DNA of 20,383 nt from Lachnospiraceae bacterium UBA7026 (GCA_002494165.1 DLBH01000085.1:1-20383), one strand, 5' to 3'; shown: positions 1-8,189, counted from the stretch's first letter. The notes: generated by a model not told the origin, from the letters alone. A program made the numbers and translations.

Positions 1-183
1 GAGCCCACCGGTAACCTGGACTCCTCCACAGGAGAGGAGATCATGAAGCTCTTCCACGAACTCCATGAGCAGGGTAATACCATCGTCCTCATCACCCACG
101 ATGAGAATGTGGCCAACCAGGCCAGGAGAAAGGTACGGATCAAGGACGGGGTTGTGGAAGAAGTACTGGAATATCAGGGATAA
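1..183 (+). CDS. ABC transporter ATP-binding protein, C-terminal fragment (MacB/LolD type)
   Basis: Only the last 60 codons are in the window; the gene runs in from the left edge and ends at TAA 181-183. The fragment opens with EPTGNLDS, the end of Walker B plus the D-loop, in the form typical of the MacB/LolD/FtsE-like group of ABC ATPases. It continues to IVLITHDENVA, which holds the H-loop histidine, and a short tail (VRIKDGVVEE) that usually closes these subunits. Such ATPases sit on the cytoplasmic face and drive a FtsX/MacB-like permease, often for peptide, lipoprotein or drug export. The Walker A motif and any partner permease lie outside the window, so the substrate cannot be told. 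A new promoter begins right after the stop, so the next gene is probably a separate transcript. Confidence 0.9.
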   Translation, partial: EPTGNLDSSTGEEIMKLFHELHEQGNTIVLITHDENVANQARRKVRIKDGVVEEVLEYQG

Positions 184-187
184 TTTC

Positions 188-216
188 TTGCAAAGAAATC
201 ATGCATTTGTTATAAT
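188..216 (+). promoter_or_regulatory. Predicted sigma-A promoter for the lysyl-tRNA synthetase gene
   Basis: TTGCAA (188-193), a 17-base spacer and a perfect TATAAT (211-216) lie just after the stop of the ABC ATPase fragment. Transcription would start near 223 and give a leader of about 95 bases before the synthetase start codon. Judged by consensus match only. Confidence 0.5.
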
Positions 217-236
217 TATTTATTGACTGCGGATTT

Positions 237-254
237 AAGGGCTGACAAGCCCTT
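237..254 (+). other. 7-bp hairpin in the leader of the synthetase gene
   Basis: AAGGGCT and AGCCCTT form a perfect 7-bp stem with loop GACA. No uridine run follows directly, so a terminator is not convincing. It could be a leader structure or incidental. The leader is too short for a full T-box, and no T-box sequence was recognised. Confidence 0.3.
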
Positions 255-317
255 GTAAGGCCGCCTGTTTCAATAAATTGTTCTTATTTTATAATATTTT
301 CAGGAGGAATATAACAC

Positions 318-2375
318 ATGCATTGGTCCGAGAAGATTGCCAAGGATATTATCAAAAGATCTCCGGATAAAGAAGAGTATGTCTGTGCCGCCGGCATCAG
401 CCCGTCCGGTTCCATTCATATCGGTAATTTCCGGGATATAGCCACAAGTTATTTTGTATATAAGGCATTGGTCAAACAAGGCAAAAAAGCCCGTCTTCTT
501 TTTTCCTGGGACGAATTCGACCGTTTCAGGAAGGTTCCGGTCAATGTCAAAGAGATTGCTCCTGAACTGGAGGATGAGATTGGCAAGCCCTACGTGGATG
601 TAAAAGACCCCTTCGGCTGCTGCGGCTCCTACGCAGAGCATTTTGAGAAGGAGTTTGAGAAATCCTTAAGCCGTTTCGGCATCAAGGTGGACTTCCGCCG
701 CCAGAGTGAGCTCTACCGGTCCGGCAAGTATGCAGAACACGTGATCACGGCCATCCAGCAGAGAAAAGAGATCTTTGACATTCTCGATAAGTTCCGCCAG
801 CAGGTTGCCACCGATGAGGAGAGGGAAGCCTACTATCCGGTCAGCATCTACTGTCCGGTATGCGGCAAGGATGAGACCACCATCACATCCTGTTCCGAGG
901 ACGGAAGCAATTGTGAGTACACCTGTAAGTGCGGCCACAGTGGCCACTGGGATTTCCGCAAGGACTTCAACTGTAAGCTGGCCTGGAAGATCGACTGGCC
1001 CATGCGCTGGATGTATGAGGGCGTCGATTTCGAGCCGGGCGGAAAAGACCATGCCAGCCCCGGCGGCAGCTACGATACCAGTAAGATCATCGCTAAGAAA
1101 ATCTACGGGATCCAGGCCCCCATGTTCAAGGGCTATGAGTTCATCGGCATCAAGGGAACTACCGGAAAGATGTCAGGCTCCACCGGTCTTAACCTGACTC
1201 CGGAGACCCTGCTGAAGATCTACCAGCCGGAAGTCATCCTCTGGCTTTATGCCAAGTCTGAGCCCAACAAGGCTTTTGACTTCTGCTTTGATGACGAGAT
1301 TCTCCGTCAGTACTTTGAGTTTGACAAGATGCTGAAGGTCTACCAGGCCGGCAAGGGCAAGAACCTTCAGAATATTCAGGATATTATGTACAACTGCCTG
1401 ATCGAGGGCAGGGACCTCTATCCGGTACCCATGCAGCAGATCGTCAACTTCGGCTCTGTAGTGGACTTTAACCCGGATATGCTGGAGGTGGTTTTCGAGA
1501 AGATCGGGACCCCCTACAAGAAGGAAGAGTTCTTAGAGAGACTGGACCTGGCCAGGTACTGGCTGGAGGTATGCTCTCCCGAGAACATGAACACTCTTCT
1601 GGGCTACAGGAACTGGGAATATTACAACACTCTCAGTGATGTTGCCCACAGGGAGATTGCCCTTCTTCATGACTTTATCGCAAAAGGAGACTATGACCTG
1701 GATGGGCTGAATACATATATTTACGCCATTCCCAGAGAAGCTGACCCTGACTTTGACGAGGCCAACAAGAAGGCCGTCCAGGCCCAGTTCTTTAAGGATG
1801 CCTACCAGCTGATGATCGGCAAGCCGGCAGGCCCCAGGCTCTACCTTTTCCTCTATGCCGTAGATCCCCAGCGCTATCTGAAGCTGCTGGACTTCTCCAC
1901 TCCCCAGACGGAGGAGGAAGTCAGACTTGCCGCAGAGGCCAAGGCTGAGGCAGAGAGAAAGGCAGCCGAGGAAGCGGCAGCCAGAGAGGCGGCCCTCAAG
2001 GCTGCAGAGGAAGAAGAGGCCAGAAAGAAGGCCGTCGCCCCGGTCAAGGACCAGATTGATATGGATGCCTTTGACCGGCTGGATATGCGAGTATGCAAGA
2101 TCGTGGAATGCGAGGTAGTCAAAAAGGCCCGCAACCTGCTGAAGCTTACTTTGTTTGACGGTCTTGGAGAGCGAGTGATCGTCTCCTCCATCCGCGACGA
2201 TTACAAGCCGGAGGAGCTGGTCGGGAAGAAGATTATCGTTCTGGCTAACCTGAAGCCGGCCAAGTTTGCCGGGACTGCCAGCAATGGTATGCTGCTGGCG
2301 GCTACCCATGACGACTGTGGCTGCAAGGTGATTTTCGTGGATGATTCCGTACCGGAAGGAACAGCAATCCACTAG
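318..2375 (+). CDS. lysS: Class I lysyl-tRNA synthetase with C-terminal tRNA-binding (EMAPII-like) domain
   Basis: This enzyme charges tRNA-Lys with lysine in the cytoplasm. The 685-residue product has the class I signatures: SGSIHIGN (residues 30-37, the HIGH box) and KMSGS (284-288, the KMSKS box). The block WKIDWPMRW...GGKDHASPGGSYD (223-253) is characteristic of class I LysRS and not of the common class II enzyme. CPVCG (179-183) and CKCG (203-206) look like a zinc knuckle. A helical anticodon-binding region follows to about 530. Then comes an Ala/Glu/Lys-rich linker (about 532-572), probably a long helix or coiled coil. Residues 580-685 match the Trbp111/EMAPII OB-fold usually found at the C-terminus of MetRS. 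Most class I LysRS lack this domain and are about 500-550 residues. The start is fixed by AGGAGG at 302-307. Methionyl-tRNA synthetase was considered because of the C-terminal domain but the catalytic core is LysRS-I. Confidence 0.9.
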   Translation: MHWSEKIAKDIIKRSPDKEEYVCAAGISPSGSIHIGNFRDIATSYFVYKALVKQGKKARLLFSWDEFDRFRKVPVNVKEIAPELEDEIGKPYVDVKDPFGCCGSYAEHFEKEFEKSLSRFGIKVDFRRQSELYRSGKYAEHVITAIQQRKEIFDILDKFRQQVATDEEREAYYPVSIYCPVCGKDETTITSCSEDGSNCEYTCKCGHSGHWDFRKDFNCKLAWKIDWPMRWMYEGVDFEPGGKDHASPGGSYDTSKIIAKKIYGIQAPMFKGYEFIGIKGTTGKMSGSTGLNLTPETLLKIYQPEVILWLYAKSEPNKAFDFCFDDEILRQYFEFDKMLKVYQAGKGKNLQNIQDIMYNCLIEGRDLYPVPMQQIVNFGSVVDFNPDMLEVVFEKIGTPYKKEEFLERLDLARYWLEVCSPENMNTLLGYRNWEYYNTLSDVAHREIALLHDFIAKGDYDLDGLNTYIYAIPREADPDFDEANKKAVQAQFFKDAYQLMIGKPAGPRLYLFLYAVDPQRYLKLLDFSTPQTEEEVRLAAEAKAEAERKAAEEAAAREAALKAAEEEEARKKAVAPVKDQIDMDAFDRLDMRVCKIVECEVVKKARNLLKLTLFDGLGERVIVSSIRDDYKPEELVGKKIIVLANLKPAKFAGTASNGMLLAATHDDCGCKVIFVDDSVPEGTAIH

Positions 2376-2410
2376 AGGGCCAGGCCGGGACCACCATGAT
2401 AAGAGAAATA

Positions 2411-2450
2411 AGAAGGAGGAAATTTTGAGGAATTTTCTCCTTCTTTCTTC
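2411..2450 (+). terminator. Probable intrinsic terminator after the synthetase gene
   Basis: Arms 2411-2424 and 2431-2444 pair over 14 bp with one G-U pair and a 6-base loop, followed by the pyrimidine/T-rich tail TTCTTC. It lies 36 bases after the synthetase stop. The uridine run is interrupted, so efficiency is uncertain. Confidence 0.6.
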
Positions 2451-2539
2451 ATTAGGAATATTTGCCAGGTTACTCTTTGCCTGCCAGCTGGTCTGGTCAG
2501 CGGGGGTAGCGGCCCATTTTCACATGGGGGAGAAGATAT

Positions 2540-3997
2540 ATGACAGAAAATATGTATGGTAATAAAAAGATAGTGAAAGGCAGGAAGCCCCTTATTCTCA
2601 TGCTGCTGGTCCTTATGGCGGCTGCCTGGGGGTTCAAGGCAGAGGTGAAAGCTGCCTTTCCCTATGACATGGATCAGAAGCCGGTGATTGCTGACTCTCT
2701 GTCAAAGGGTCCGGTGACGGTCTACGGGGACCGCTATGGAAAGAAGGAGCTTGACCAGCTGGATGGGAGTCTCCTGACCATCAGGGCCATGAAGGTGGCA
2801 GACCAGGCCGTCTATGGCATCTACCAGGCAGGAGACAAGAGTGGCAGGGGCTGGTTTCCCATAGGAATCTTTGTCCTTAATCCCGACTATGACCATGTCT
2901 ATGCCACGGTGCGGGCTAAAACCAGGGCCTACACGGGTCCGGGCTGTAAGGAGAAACAGGGGACCATGGGAAAATATACCGGCATCATCTCCATCAGCAG
3001 GAAGGGGAAGGCCCGCCAGGTCATCTATGATGCCGGAAACTATTACAGAATCGGATGGATTAAAGGTAAGTCCTGGGCCAATACCCTCCACTATGACGGC
3101 CGGCCCAAAAAGATTCTGGCGGACGGCAGTTACAATTTCACCTGCGGCTACGGGTCAGATACAGGGGCAGCCGGAATGGTCTACCGGTTCCAGGCCAGCT
3201 ATCAGCAAAAGGACCAGTATTATCTGAAGGATGAGGCGGCCGGTGTATATCTGACAGTCCGGTCTACCGGCAAGGGGACAGGTTTTGGGGTGAGCTTTGC
3301 CACGGAGCCAAAAAAAGGATCTCTCTTCCAGCTGATGAGAGAGGGTTCCGCCTACAGGATCCAGAGCTGCTTAAGCGGCAGTTATCTCTATGAAAATGCT
3401 GACGGCAAGCTGGTTTTAAGTCCAGGCAGAGGGCAGGAGGGCCTGTGGAGGATCCAGGCCACGGAAAAGATCCAGAATCCCGGAGACCCCTTTGTGCTGA
3501 CCCAGTACGATCCCCAGTGGTGCGACAACTCCTATGGAAGCGAGGGCTGTATGGGGACGGCAGGATGCGGAATCCTGGCCCCTGTCAATGCGGTTTATGC
3601 CCTGACAGGCCAGTATATGGATGTCATGGAGCTGGCTGATTTTGCGGTGAGGGAAGAATACCGGGTAGAGGGCAGCGGAACGGCGGAAGGCATTTTCAAG
3701 GCTGCGGCCCTCCAGTATGGGGAGAAGTACGGTTTTGCCTGGGATGGATCCGGCGGAAAGATAAAGAAGCTGAAGAAAAAGCTGCTGGCCGGCGATGTGG
3801 CCGTAGCCCATGTGCCGGGCCACTATGTCTGTATCTCGGCCTATAATCCGGAAAACAATAAGTTCCTGCTGCTGGATTCCAACTGCCTGCCCAAAAGAGA
3901 GGACTCGCCCTACGGGGACTGGGTCAGCCAGACCAGGCTGGAGGAAGGATATCTGGCCGGCTACAAATATTTCTTCTATAAACTGGCTGACCGCTGA
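2540..3997 (+). CDS. Secreted C39-like cysteine peptidase with SH3-like and beta-trefoil-like regions
   Basis: A 485-residue exported protein. A basic N-terminus (KKIVKGRK), a hydrophobic stretch at about 18-31 and a VKA-A site near 37-39 indicate a signal peptide. Residues about 55-180 hold two SH3-like stretches (GRGWFPIGIFVLN; YYRIGWIKGKSW). Residues about 195-308 resemble a ricin-type beta-trefoil (YLKDEAAGVYLTV, SYLYENADGKLVL, LWRIQ). The C-terminal domain (about 318-480) looks like Peptidase_C39_2. It has Q322 in LTQYDPQW, a candidate catalytic cysteine C343 in TAGCGILAPVNAV, H428 in PGHYVCISAY and D446 in LLLDSN. Family members cut peptides, often cell-wall or double-glycine substrates, outside the cell. 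The substrate here is unknown. A GGGGGAG ribosome binding site precedes ATG 2540; a second in-frame ATG at 2555 is possible. It is followed after 19 bases by the ABC-class ATPase gene, so the two are probably co-transcribed. The domain calls for the middle region are tentative. Confidence 0.7.
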   Translation: MTENMYGNKKIVKGRKPLILMLLVLMAAAWGFKAEVKAAFPYDMDQKPVIADSLSKGPVTVYGDRYGKKELDQLDGSLLTIRAMKVADQAVYGIYQAGDKSGRGWFPIGIFVLNPDYDHVYATVRAKTRAYTGPGCKEKQGTMGKYTGIISISRKGKARQVIYDAGNYYRIGWIKGKSWANTLHYDGRPKKILADGSYNFTCGYGSDTGAAGMVYRFQASYQQKDQYYLKDEAAGVYLTVRSTGKGTGFGVSFATEPKKGSLFQLMREGSAYRIQSCLSGSYLYENADGKLVLSPGRGQEGLWRIQATEKIQNPGDPFVLTQYDPQWCDNSYGSEGCMGTAGCGILAPVNAVYALTGQYMDVMELADFAVREEYRVEGSGTAEGIFKAAALQYGEKYGFAWDGSGGKIKKLKKKLLAGDVAVAHVPGHYVCISAYNPENNKFLLLDSNCLPKREDSPYGDWVSQTRLEEGYLAGYKYFFYKLADR

Positions 3998-4016
3998 GAA
4001 AAGGGAGGAAGGAATC

Positions 4017-5720
4017 GTGAAAACAGGGGAGGACCTGAGACGGTCCATAGCTAGACTTGACCATAAAAGCTACGGTATGTACAAGAGCCTGACGGGCTCT
4101 TATCAGTTTAAGAATTATATACTTCATATTGACCATGTACAGGGAGACCCTTTCGCCTCCCCCTCCCGGCTTCGTTTTGAGCTGGGCCAGGCTGTCCATG
4201 GCTTTCCTGCCTCTTACCAGGACAGGAAGCAGAGGCGGCTGACCCTGGAGGATATGGTGTTAAGGCAGTTCCAGAGACAGTTAAGAGAACTGGACGCAGG
4301 AAGGATGGGGTCAGGCAAGAGTGGCAGAATCAGCTGCTGCCGGCCGGGCCAGACTATCCAGGAGCGGATTGCGGTAATTTTTTACAGAGACCGGCTGGAG
4401 GTTCGTTTTGAACTGGGTCTGCCGGCCAGGGGAAGGACTATTCTGGCCAGGGAGATGACAGACCTGGCCTTCAGGCTGCTGCCAGACCTCCTGGAGAGCA
4501 GCTTTATCTACGGGTCCTGGTCTGCCAGGGATAAAAAAAGACTGGAGGAAGCGGTCCGGCTATCAGATAACCAGACCTTCATCCGGGAGGAACTCAGGAG
4601 GAGGGGCCTGGCGGCCTTCGTGGCGGACGGGGCTCTTTTACCCCGGGAAAGCGGGGTTTCCGACAGACCCATGAGAGGGGCGGTTCCCTTCTCTTCTCCG
4701 GAGAGTCTCCGGATCAGCCTGGACCTGCCCCACGGGGGCCCTCTTACCGGCATGGGGATTCCGGAGGGAATCACCGTCATAGCCGGAGGCGGCTACCATG
4801 GCAAATCCACTCTGCTGAAAGCTTTGGAGCAGGGGGTCTATAATCATATAGCCGGTGACGGAAGAGAGTATGTCCTGACCAGGGACGACGCAGTGAAGAT
4901 CAGGGCGGAGGATGGCAGGAGTGTCAACCACACTGACATTTCCCTCTTTATCAGCAACCTGCCGGGAGGCCAGGACACCAGGGATTTTACCACGGAGAAT
5001 GCCAGTGGCAGTACGTCCCAGGCGGCCAACCTGATTGAGGCCCTGGAGACCGGGTCCAGGCTGCTGCTCTTAGATGAGGATACTTCAGCCACCAACTTTA
5101 TGATCAGAGACCAGGTCATGGCCAGACTGGTCACCGATGACCAGGAGCCCATCTGTACTCTTCTGAGGAGGATAAGAGGTCTCCGGGAGAAAGGAGGAAT
5201 CTCCTTCATCCTGGTGGTGGGAAGTTCGGGAGACTATCTTTCTGTGGCAGACCTGGTTCTCCAGCTTGACCACTATCGGGTAAAGGATGTGACCCTGGCT
5301 GCCAGGGCCATCTCAGACCAGTCAGGTCTGACAGGCCAGTACCCGGCAGGGGAGGAGACCTACCGGGAGAGACCCCGGATTCTGGCGGCCGGCAGACCGG
5401 GCAGGACCAAGTGCAAGACTTCCGGAACAGATTCTGTTATCATTGACCGGGAAGTGATTGACGTGAGGTATCTGGAGCAATTGACAGAGCCGGAGCAGAC
5501 TGTGGGTCTGACCTATCTGACAGCCTTGATTTATGCCAGGAAGACCGGGCCGGAGAATCTGAAGGCTCTTGTGGACCGGCTCTATGACAGGATAGAAAAG
5601 GAAGGTTTTCTCAGTGTAGTACCTCCAAATTACCCGGGAGGCCAGCCTGCCCTGCCCAGAAAGGCAGAGCTGATGGCCTGTCTGAGCAGATTCCGGATAC
5701 TGAAAATGAAAACGGTGTAA
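4017..5720 (+). CDS. Predicted ATPase of the ABC class (COG3044-like)
   Basis: The 567-residue product resembles the soluble 'predicted ATPase of the ABC class' family (COG3044/PF09818). These proteins have an N-terminal family-specific domain and an ABC-type nucleotide-binding core, but no membrane segments. Visible motifs are Walker A GGGYHGKST (257-265), a signature-like SGSTSQ (330-335), Walker B LLLLDEDTSATN (349-360) and a C-terminal domain running to residue 567. The family's cellular role is not established to my knowledge; a link to nucleic-acid metabolism is only speculation. The reading frame stays open upstream into the preceding gene. The GTG at 4017 is chosen because GGGAGG at 4003-4008 sits 8 bases before it and because MKTGEDLRRSIARLD is a typical family start. 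The 19-base spacing to the peptidase gene suggests an operon. Confidence 0.85.
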   Translation: MKTGEDLRRSIARLDHKSYGMYKSLTGSYQFKNYILHIDHVQGDPFASPSRLRFELGQAVHGFPASYQDRKQRRLTLEDMVLRQFQRQLRELDAGRMGSGKSGRISCCRPGQTIQERIAVIFYRDRLEVRFELGLPARGRTILAREMTDLAFRLLPDLLESSFIYGSWSARDKKRLEEAVRLSDNQTFIREELRRRGLAAFVADGALLPRESGVSDRPMRGAVPFSSPESLRISLDLPHGGPLTGMGIPEGITVIAGGGYHGKSTLLKALEQGVYNHIAGDGREYVLTRDDAVKIRAEDGRSVNHTDISLFISNLPGGQDTRDFTTENASGSTSQAANLIEALETGSRLLLLDEDTSATNFMIRDQVMARLVTDDQEPICTLLRRIRGLREKGGISFILVVGSSGDYLSVADLVLQLDHYRVKDVTLAARAISDQSGLTGQYPAGEETYRERPRILAAGRPGRTKCKTSGTDSVIIDREVIDVRYLEQLTEPEQTVGLTYLTALIYARKTGPENLKALVDRLYDRIEKEGFLSVVPPNYPGGQPALPRKAELMACLSRFRILKMKTV

Positions 5721-5745
5721 AAGTATGTAGATTTGGTGAAGAGAA

Positions 5746-5774
5746 TTGTTAATTTTCTGCATTAGTGATACATT
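5746..5774 (+). promoter_or_regulatory. Possible promoter for the trigger-factor-like lipoprotein gene
   Basis: TTGTTA (5746-5751), a 17-base spacer and TACATT (5769-5774) lie in the 129-base AT-rich gap before the lipoprotein gene. Each box matches 4 of 6 consensus bases, so the call is weak. Confidence 0.35.
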
Positions 5775-5849
5775 ATTAAGTGACAAATCTTAGATGATGC
5801 ATACGTGAAATCTAATTAGAACTACAGAAACGAGAAAGGAATAACAATT

Positions 5850-7016
5850 ATGAAGAAAAGATTATTGGGCGCTGGAGTGGTATTATTGACATTTTGTCTG
5901 CTGGCCGGCTGCGGCAGTTCCAAGTCCGGGCAGACATCCTCAGAGGCGACGACAGAAAGTGCCATGGCTAATGTTCCCGAGTACAAGGAGGTTGTGATTG
6001 ATCATCCGGAGGAATATGTTAAGCTGGGCCAGTACAAGGGCCTCACTGTAGACAGTATTTCCTCAGAGGTTACTGATCAGGATGTGGAGAACGATCTTGA
6101 GAGCCTTGCTGAGAGTTATACAGAGTATCCGGAGGTTACGGACAGGAAGGATGTCAGAAAGGGAGACTTTATTAATGTTGATTATGTCTGCGTGATAGAT
6201 GGCAAGGAGAATGAGCTTTACAGTGATACGGACATCGACATTGAGATCGGTGAGAATGAGCTTCTTGGCGAGGGCTTTGAGGATGTAAAACTCGATGATC
6301 AGCTGGTGGGTCATAAGGTTGGTGATACCATCAAGGTAACCTATAGCTTCCCCAAGGATTATGATGACGCGGAAGTGGCAGGTAAGAACTGTGAGCAGAC
6401 CATAACCATCAAAAAGATTTCCGAGAAGAAGGTACCCGAGATCAACGATGCATTTATCCAGGAGAATACAGACTATAACACTGTAGACGAGTATAAGAAG
6501 GCCAAGAAGACGGAGCTCGAGGAGGCAGCCAAGGAAGAGGCAGACCAGACAGCCAAGGAGAATCTCTGGAATGCCATCCTTGAGAACGCAGAGATTATTA
6601 AGGATTTCCCGGAGGATATGACCAGCCAGGAGAAGGATAATCTGATTGCCAGCCAGGCTGAGACCGCAGAGGCTTACGGTGTGAGTGTTGAAGAGCTTTT
6701 CTCTACCTACTATGGCATGAATCTGGAAGACGCTGCCGTTGATAATCTTAAATATGAGTGTGTGATCAAACTGCTGCAGAAAGAGCTGAACATTGAGGTA
6801 AGCGACCAGGAGGTCGCGGACTATGTTGACGAGCTTGTCAAGAGTGAAGGCTATGAGAGCAAGGAAGCCCTTTACGAGGCTGGCCTCACAGATGAGAGTG
6901 TAGTATACAGTCTCACTTATGATAAGATTTCCGATGCCCTTCTTGCAGAGAGCAAGATCAATATCGTGGAGGCTCCGGAAACAGAGTACGGCATGGAGGA
7001 CCTCTTTACAGAATAG
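5850..7016 (+). CDS. Trigger-factor/FKBP-like peptidyl-prolyl isomerase lipoprotein
   Basis: A 388-residue extracytoplasmic folding factor. The N-terminus has a lipoprotein signal (KKRLLG, hydrophobic core, LLAGC) with lipidated Cys21, followed by a Ser/Thr-rich tether to about residue 40. Residues about 105-190 form an FKBP-type domain (GDFINVDYVCVIDGKE ... GEGFEDVKLDDQLVGHKVGDTIKVTYSFP), the fold that isomerises peptidyl-prolyl bonds. Residues about 195-375 are helical and acidic and resemble the C-terminal chaperone domain of trigger factor (VPEINDAFIQ...). The ribosome-binding N-terminal domain of true trigger factor is replaced by the lipoprotein signal, so the protein should act on the outer face of the membrane on secreted clients. 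AAAGGA precedes the ATG. The flanking genes (exported peptidase upstream, zincin-like protein downstream) show no obligatory link. Confidence in the fold is good; client proteins are unknown. Confidence 0.88.
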   Translation: MKKRLLGAGVVLLTFCLLAGCGSSKSGQTSSEATTESAMANVPEYKEVVIDHPEEYVKLGQYKGLTVDSISSEVTDQDVENDLESLAESYTEYPEVTDRKDVRKGDFINVDYVCVIDGKENELYSDTDIDIEIGENELLGEGFEDVKLDDQLVGHKVGDTIKVTYSFPKDYDDAEVAGKNCEQTITIKKISEKKVPEINDAFIQENTDYNTVDEYKKAKKTELEEAAKEEADQTAKENLWNAILENAEIIKDFPEDMTSQEKDNLIASQAETAEAYGVSVEELFSTYYGMNLEDAAVDNLKYECVIKLLQKELNIEVSDQEVADYVDELVKSEGYESKEALYEAGLTDESVVYSLTYDKISDALLAESKINIVEAPETEYGMEDLFTE

Positions 7017-7076
7017 GCCCGGGCTGAGACTGCATATTTCTCATAATTCTACGTAATAATATTCACATTTTATATG

Positions 7077-7113
7077 ACTCCCTCTGATATACTTAAGGTA
7101 TATTGGAGGGAGT
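7077..7113 (+). promoter_or_regulatory. 16-bp hairpin that contains the next gene's ribosome binding site
   Basis: Arm 7077-7092 pairs with 7098-7113 (14 Watson-Crick and 2 G-U pairs, loop TTAAG). The right arm contains GGAGGGAG, the ribosome binding site for the ATG at 7116. It also lies 60 bases after the lipoprotein stop and is followed by TTTATGCTTT, so it could double as a leaky terminator. Either way, folding would hide the ribosome binding site. Confidence 0.6.
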
Positions 7114-7115
7114 TT

Positions 7116-8189
7116 ATGCTTTCACAGATTAATGATTTATGGAAAAAATATAAAAAGGATCATGACTATGTCAGTGAGGTTGAGATTTCGGGGATCAGCT
7201 TTGATGCCGCTGACGGAGTGGAGGCATCCTTCGATCTTATGGAGATGCTGGAGGGTAATTATGTCCTCCACCTGACCAGGAGATTCCCTGTCTACCGCAG
7301 CGAGTTCGTCCATTTTCTGCTCATGCATGAGTTCACCCATCTCTATGATTTCCTGACCTACCCGGGGCCCAGACCGGGCATTGAGGACCTGAAGGAAAGG
7401 GACCGGAGGGAAGAAAATGTCAATACGGCTTCGGACCGGAAGATCTTCGGGGTCTACGGGGAGATTAATCTGCCGGAAAAGCCCTCCGGGGACAACCCCT
7501 TCGAGGGGGACACAGGCAAGCGGCTCTTTGACTATATGAATACTTATTCAGAGTACCATGCCTGCCAGACAGCCTTTAAGGATGTCATGAGGAATCTAAG
7601 GCCCGGCACAGCCATTGATGTGGATAAGAATCAGGTGCCGGCACCCTTCCGTGACATCTCCATAAAAAGGATGCTGAGCGGATGTCTTAGAAAAGCCCAC
7701 GGGGCCTACCAGGAATTTGCCGTCATGCTGCTGCCCCAGATTTTTGTTATCTACTTCAGGCAGATCATGTATATTTTCGGTTACCTGTCCTTTTTCGACC
7801 ATGCCAGTGACATCCTGTCCCAAACTTTTGATGTCCTGAAAATCGACAGTAACAGGGAGGATTATTTCCGGCTTTTTGAGGTCCTGAAGACCAGGGATAT
7901 CGACAGGATTCTGGAGTACAGTAACAAGATCTACAGTGATTCCTATGTACCCTTTGTCAAAAATTTTATCAGGAGGACCTATGATCCCTCCCTCTACACG
8001 GAGGAAGAACTGGACCAGATTACTCCTGATAATTACCATGATTTCGCGGAGACTATGGCCAACCGTAAGGGAGGCCGGCTCTGGAGCGGCAGGGTGAGTC
8101 CTGTCTATGGGGTCAATGATGTCAATAAAGCTTACGGGGCTGTAGATGTGGATACCATCAAAAAGATGATCGGCAGAAATAAGTCCTAG
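7116..8189 (+). CDS. Unrecognised zincin-like protein with HEFTH motif
   Basis: A 357-residue protein I do not recognise as a named family. It has no signal peptide or clear lipobox, so it is probably cytoplasmic. The clearest feature is LLMHEFTHLYDF (HEFTH at residues 71-75), the HExxH zinc motif of metallopeptidases. YSEYHA at 144-149 follows about 70 residues later, where E146 could serve as a third zinc ligand as in gluzincins. The middle (about 200-230) is hydrophobic and aromatic (FAVMLLPQIFVIYFRQIMYIF), either a buried helix or a membrane-associated segment. An earlier in-frame ATG at 7074 lacks a ribosome binding site and falls before the hairpin. ATG 7116 is preferred because GGAGGG sits 6 bases before it. 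A strong terminator follows. Peptidase activity is inferred from the motif alone. Confidence 0.75.
   Translation: MLSQINDLWKKYKKDHDYVSEVEISGISFDAADGVEASFDLMEMLEGNYVLHLTRRFPVYRSEFVHFLLMHEFTHLYDFLTYPGPRPGIEDLKERDRREENVNTASDRKIFGVYGEINLPEKPSGDNPFEGDTGKRLFDYMNTYSEYHACQTAFKDVMRNLRPGTAIDVDKNQVPAPFRDISIKRMLSGCLRKAHGAYQEFAVMLLPQIFVIYFRQIMYIFGYLSFFDHASDILSQTFDVLKIDSNREDYFRLFEVLKTRDIDRILEYSNKIYSDSYVPFVKNFIRRTYDPSLYTEEELDQITPDNYHDFAETMANRKGGRLWSGRVSPVYGVNDVNKAYGAVDVDTIKKMIGRNKS

Noticed and set aside
223..317. T-box or other riboswitch in front of the synthetase gene
   Set aside because: The leader is only about 95 bases, with one short hairpin and no T-box sequence that I could identify.
1533..2372. 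Open frame of 279 codons on the - strand opposite the synthetase gene
   Set aside because: Antisense to a well-supported gene; Leu/Gly/Ser-rich translation without motifs.
2341..2562. 73-codon frame between the synthetase and peptidase genes
   Set aside because: It runs through a terminator hairpin and overlaps both neighbours; the start has no proper ribosome binding site.
7074..7115. Earlier ATG for the zincin-like gene
   Set aside because: No ribosome binding site before 7074, and the segment is the hairpin itself.
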